A stretch of DNA of 35,729 bases, taken from positions 1 to 35,729 of the forward strand of contig JBLHWY010000055.1 in NCBI GenBank assembly GCA_047629195.1, in the 5' to 3' direction. Position numbers and translations under genes: made by a program. The notes under the pieces are model-generated. The model saw nothing but the letters and a program-made list of their open reading frames with translations, ran no database searches and had not been told where the DNA came from. Shown piece after piece: positions 33,171 through 35,729 of the stretch (within the stretch, counting starts at the first letter, position 1; each line of letters begins with the position of its first letter). This DNA comes from UBA4582 sp047629195 (GTDB lineage: Bacteria > Pseudomonadota > Gammaproteobacteria > Pseudomonadales > Azotimanducaceae).

Positions 33171-33575
33171 CCAGGGCGACCAAGAACAAGGCTCTTTTGT
33201 GCTATGGCGAGTTTAGGAAAGTGGCTAAGCGTCCGCGTCAGGGTTCCGACGTTTATCGTTGAATTTTTCTGCTGGCGAACGCGCGCAGTTTTGCGGCGAT
33301 ATTACGATAGCTATCTCGGTATGGTTTGAACTGACTTCGCTGATATTTTGAAACGAATGTAGGATATGAGCCCAAAGATTTGTGCGAGTTGAATGGAACA
33401 TGAGTGTCGCGGTTTTCATCGCGGTTTTCATCCAGCTCAAAGCCAAAGACACCAAGGATTTAATGATGGATAAACGATAACGTTTTCCAGGCTACGCACT
33501 TCCACAAAATATTCAATATGCTGTGGGGCTGTTCTTTCCCTTTCGGATCGTTGTTAATTTCGTTAGGGTCTGACG
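32985..33575. other. Intergenic region with a leftward coding relic
   Basis: After the SnoaL copy and its ~90-bp insertion, the region 33253-33448 read leftward gives VFGFELDENRDENRDTHVPF, NSHKSLGSYPTFVSKYQRSQ, FKPYRDSYRNIAAKLRAFAS, RKIQR and TAA (complement of 33253-33255). It is protein-like but without a start; I cannot name the family. A 12-bp perfect tandem repeat (tcgcggttttca, 33407-33430) produces the doubled residues within it without breaking the frame. Confidence 0.4.
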
Positions 33576-34166
33576 ATGACTAATCCAAAACGAACGCGTC
33601 TTTCTCCACACGATTGCCGTATGCAGTTGCTTGACTGTGCCTGCACGATAATTCTTGACCTGGGGCTTTCGAGTTTCACAATGGAGGCGCTAGCCCGCGA
33701 GGCAAATGTAAGCAACCCGCTTATCTACAAATATTTTGATACACGGCGGGCGGTCCTGCAGGAGCTATTGGTCCGAGAGTCGAAGAGATTTGATAGCGAA
33801 CTGGAGTTGCAGGTGATTTCCGCGAAGGATTATCACGAATTGGTCACCTTGATAGTTTTAGGAAATTTTGAACAATTCTCGAACAATAACATCATCACTA
33901 TTTTAAGAGACTAACCCGATATCTACGAAGTAGTAGCCGTTGATGAAAGGAAGAAGCGTAGTGTGATGGCGCGATTCCTAGTCAAGTCGCTTGCTGACCA
34001 ATTCACGGTAGATCGTAAAAAAGCTGAACAACTCGTTGTTCTTGCATCGGGTGCCTCGCTGGCTGCGGCTGCCCACTACGATCGATTCGGAGGCAACAAA
34101 GCGGAGATGATTGACAGCACTGTGCAATTTATCTTTGGCGGAATTGATTCACTTCTACCCAGCTGA
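33576..34166 (+). pseudogene. TetR-family regulator cut by an in-frame TAA
   Basis: The frame from ATG 33576 to 34166 has one stop, TAA 33912-33914. Before it: RMQLLDCACTIILDLGLSSF and TMEALAREANVSNPLIYKYF, the TetR helix-turn-helix (about residues 12-58), then DTRRAVLQELLVRESKRF. After it, in the same frame: PDIYEVVAVDERKKRSVMAR, FLVKSLADQF and the last ligand-domain helices ending FIFGGIDSLLPS. ILRD-(Q)-PDIYE is the natural sequence, so CAA became TAA. The truncated 112-residue product would keep the DNA-binding domain but lose most of the dimerisation and ligand domain. It lies 118 bp upstream of the amidohydrolase gene, whose promoter carries a palindrome, so it was probably that gene's repressor. 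Confidence 0.82.
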
Positions 34167-34208
34167 GTGAAACAACCTCTTGCTGCTGAATTGGATATCG
34201 AAAAGCCA

Positions 34209-34237
34209 TTGACTCCTATTATATAGTTAATATAATA
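34209..34237 (+). promoter_or_regulatory. Sigma70-type promoter overlapping a palindromic operator candidate
   Basis: TTGACT (34209-34214), a 16-bp spacer and TATAAT (34231-34236) form a near-consensus promoter about 50 bp before the amidohydrolase start. TATTATA (34217-34223) and TATAATA (34231-34237) are a perfect 7-bp inverted repeat with a 7-bp centre covering the spacer and -10. That placement is typical of a TetR-family repressor site, and a broken TetR gene lies immediately upstream. Confidence 0.7.
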
Positions 34238-34284
34238 AAGCTTTTAGTCGCGTATGTTTCAGCTTGTCAAACAAGGAGATCACC

Positions 34285-35463
34285 ATGTCACACAGAGAAG
34301 GCAGAGTAATCCATGATGCCGATAGTCACATTATTGAAAGTCGGGGCTGGCTGGAAAGCTATGCCTCAAAGCATGTTAGTGAGAACCTGGACAGTGGGAT
34401 TTTTGATCTTAATATGCCGGCACTTGACCCTGTTATGGAAGCTGCTGATAAACGATTAGCGGGTGATGATCCTGAGCTTACAGAGGCACTTAAAGCTGAT
34501 ATTTTTGCGCATCCAGGCAAACGTAACATGTGGAGTGCATACGGTGCGGTTGAAAAGAAAGAGCGAAGTGATGCAATTGAGATCATGGGCATCAGCTCGC
34601 AATTGATTTTTCCTTCAATCGGCGCTAGTCGATTTGCCCGAAACAAAGACCTTGAAATCGTTTACGGCGGCTGTGATGCGCTCAATCGAGGCATGGCAGA
34701 CTTCTGTGCAGATGACCCACGATTACAGTCTGTCGGTTACTTGTCCTTGAGAGATCCAGAACAGGCTCAAACATCTCTCAAATTGGCGCTTGAACTAGGC
34801 GTTAATGCCATCTGGATTGGTTCGGATGCTGTCGAAGGACGCGCGCCCTCTCATATTGCTTATGATCCTCTCTGGGCGATGATGGAAGAGGCGCGAGTGC
34901 CTGTCACACTTCATATTGGTAGTGGGCAGAACATGCCTTCAGTTTATATGAACACCGGGGTCGAGCGCGTGCTAGCAGGTAATTTAGGCAATATAGAAAG
35001 TACCAAACCTAAAGATATGCCGGTGATTCACCATACCATTGAACGTTGGATAACCTGCATGATCTATGACGGCGTGTTGGAACGATTTCCTAAACTTAAA
35101 GTGGGTATTATTGAGCTTGGTGCAAACTGGGTGCCTGCTTCGATCATGAATCTCGATATGGGTGTATCCTTGCTCGGCAAGTTTGATCAGGCATTGAAAA
35201 AGTTGTCTCTCAAACCCTCGGAGTATTTTCAGCGTCAGATTCGTGTTGCACCGCTGCATACTGAAAATACAGGATGGATCTTAAGAAATGTATCAAAAGA
35301 TATTCTGATGTTTAACACTGACTACCCACACCCTGAAGGTGGTAAGGATCCGTTCGGAGACTACGAGCGAAGCTTGGACGCTGTGAATGCGACGCCAGAT
35401 GAGCTGGACCGGTTCTACACTAAGAATTATGAAGACTACCTGGGCCTCGCATCTGTGAACTAG
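34285..35463 (+). CDS. Amidohydrolase family protein (amidohydrolase_2, COG2159 type)
   Basis: The 392-residue product begins VIHDADSHIIES (metal motif DxDxH, residues 11-15) and contains RVPVTLHIGSGQNMPSVYMN, KVGIIELGANWVP and MFNTDYPHPEGGKDPF, the paired His and Asp region of amidohydrolase_2 TIM-barrel enzymes of the ACMSD-like group. Such enzymes decarboxylate or hydrolyse ring-derived acids. ATG 34285 follows caaggagatcacc; the in-frame TTG at 34264 lies upstream of that ribosome site and is unlikely. The gene is intact, in contrast to everything between 28.4 and 34.2 kb. It has its own strong promoter and a downstream hairpin, so it is a single transcription unit. Substrate unknown. Confidence 0.9.
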   Translation: MSHREGRVIHDADSHIIESRGWLESYASKHVSENLDSGIFDLNMPALDPVMEAADKRLAGDDPELTEALKADIFAHPGKRNMWSAYGAVEKKERSDAIEIMGISSQLIFPSIGASRFARNKDLEIVYGGCDALNRGMADFCADDPRLQSVGYLSLRDPEQAQTSLKLALELGVNAIWIGSDAVEGRAPSHIAYDPLWAMMEEARVPVTLHIGSGQNMPSVYMNTGVERVLAGNLGNIESTKPKDMPVIHHTIERWITCMIYDGVLERFPKLKVGIIELGANWVPASIMNLDMGVSLLGKFDQALKKLSLKPSEYFQRQIRVAPLHTENTGWILRNVSKDILMFNTDYPHPEGGKDPFGDYERSLDAVNATPDELDRFYTKNYEDYLGLASVN

Positions 35464-35470
35464 TTGATCT

Positions 35471-35504
35471 GCAGGCAACAAATTAAATTTTGTTTGCTGC
35501 CTGT
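35471..35504 (+). terminator. Hairpin after the amidohydrolase gene
   Basis: caggca (35472-35477) pairs with tgcctg (35498-35503), with additional caaa/tttg pairing after one mismatch. It is followed by tatttcat rather than a long T-run, so it is a moderate intrinsic terminator 8 bp after the stop codon. Confidence 0.55.
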
Positions 35505-35729
35505 ATTTCATGGCATTATTGGAATTCAAAGAATGAAATCAGGCGAAAATGTAAATTTTACGCTAATCATATCAGATGCCTAAAAGCTTTCTCGTTGCAC
35601 GGTTGGCCGATTATCTTGCGAAGAGGTTTAGGGCATTTCTACTTAAGTCATCAGTGATTGCTTAGTCAAAGTACCTTTCTAAATATTCGAATAAAGTTCG
35701 GTCATTCATTAAATGAACCGATCAACATC
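35505..35729. other. Right edge of the window, no gene seen
   Basis: About 225 bp, A+T-rich, without a supportable open frame or hairpin. gttcggtcattcattaaatg is near the edge; a gene may begin beyond the window. Confidence 0.4.

Noticed and set aside
28431..34166. Broken genes caused by uniform sequencing error
   Set aside because: Genes between 6.9 and 23.9 kb are long and uninterrupted, and the lesions here include multi-base deletions and loss of catalytic residues. Error cannot be excluded for single-lesion genes (SnoaL copy B, TetR, Sel1).
1..35729. CRISPR array, tRNA or rRNA genes, prophage or integrase
   Set aside because: No regularly spaced repeats with unique spacers, no cloverleaf-like or rRNA-like sequence, and no phage or integrase proteins were seen on either strand.

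Overview
The window looks like an accessory region of a gammaproteobacterial chromosome, probably marine or aquatic. Family signatures suggest this: DUF3604, TIGR02466-type 2OG-Fe(II) oxygenase, type I Baeyer-Villiger monooxygenases, a COG3618-type hydrolase, a carotenoid oxygenase, and remnants of Y1/REP-associated and IS4 transposases. No rRNA, tRNA, CRISPR array, replication gene or phage gene was seen. Most genes encode small-molecule oxidoreductases and hydrolases. Base composition varies: sampled 60-base lines inside the second BVMO are about 60-63% G+C, while lines inside the MFS gene near 26 kb are about 38-47%.

Layout. 0-6.6 kb: end of an MFS exporter; a Sel1/TPR lipid-or-periplasm-type gene broken by an in-frame TGA; a dead REP-associated transposase; three intact genes (luciferase-like monooxygenase, GST, Cof-type HAD phosphatase); a C-terminal scrap of a spermidine-dehydrogenase-like gene; and a frameshifted membrane protein. 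6.9-13.2 kb: intact carotenoid oxygenase and M81/MlrC peptidase (divergent), a second LLM-class oxidoreductase and a 601-residue BVMO. 13.2-14.6 kb: IS4-family debris and an intact SnoaL-like gene. 14.6-20.5 kb: LysR regulator divergent from acyl-CoA dehydrogenase, BVMO, SDR and COG3618-type hydrolase, the best candidate for a dedicated catabolic pathway. 20.6-24.9 kb: a leftward series of membrane protein, nitroreductase, alpha/beta hydrolase, 2OG-Fe(II) oxygenase and a stand-alone HtaA-domain protein, with an inverted fragment of the nitroreductase. 25.0-27.8 kb: an MFS transporter between two ~85-bp direct repeats, then a quinone-oxidoreductase-like MDR gene. 28.1-34.2 kb: a gene graveyard (solitary HigB-like toxin, then broken DUF3604, parvulin-like, GST and unrecognised genes, a frameshifted second SnoaL copy, and a TetR regulator cut by a TAA). 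34.2-35.5 kb: intact amidohydrolase with a near-consensus promoter overlapping a palindrome, then a hairpin terminator.

How the genes may work together (inference). The SDR would oxidise a cyclic alcohol to a ketone, the BVMO would insert oxygen to give a lactone, the COG3618-type hydrolase (a family containing lactonases) would open it, and the acyl-CoA dehydrogenase would act after CoA activation. The LysR protein would sense the substrate. The surrounding LLM enzymes, GST, nitroreductase, alpha/beta hydrolase and MFS transporters fit the same theme of uptake and oxidation of hydrophobic compounds.

The most useful structural observations are repeats nobody would find from a gene list. Two direct copies of the SnoaL locus lie 18.5 kb apart and bracket the catabolic cluster. 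Inverted nitroreductase 3' ends lie 2.6 kb apart. Direct repeats flank the MFS gene. About a dozen pseudogenes are concentrated at both edges, while the 6.9-23.9 kb core is largely intact, so the damage is better explained by local decay than by uniform sequencing error.
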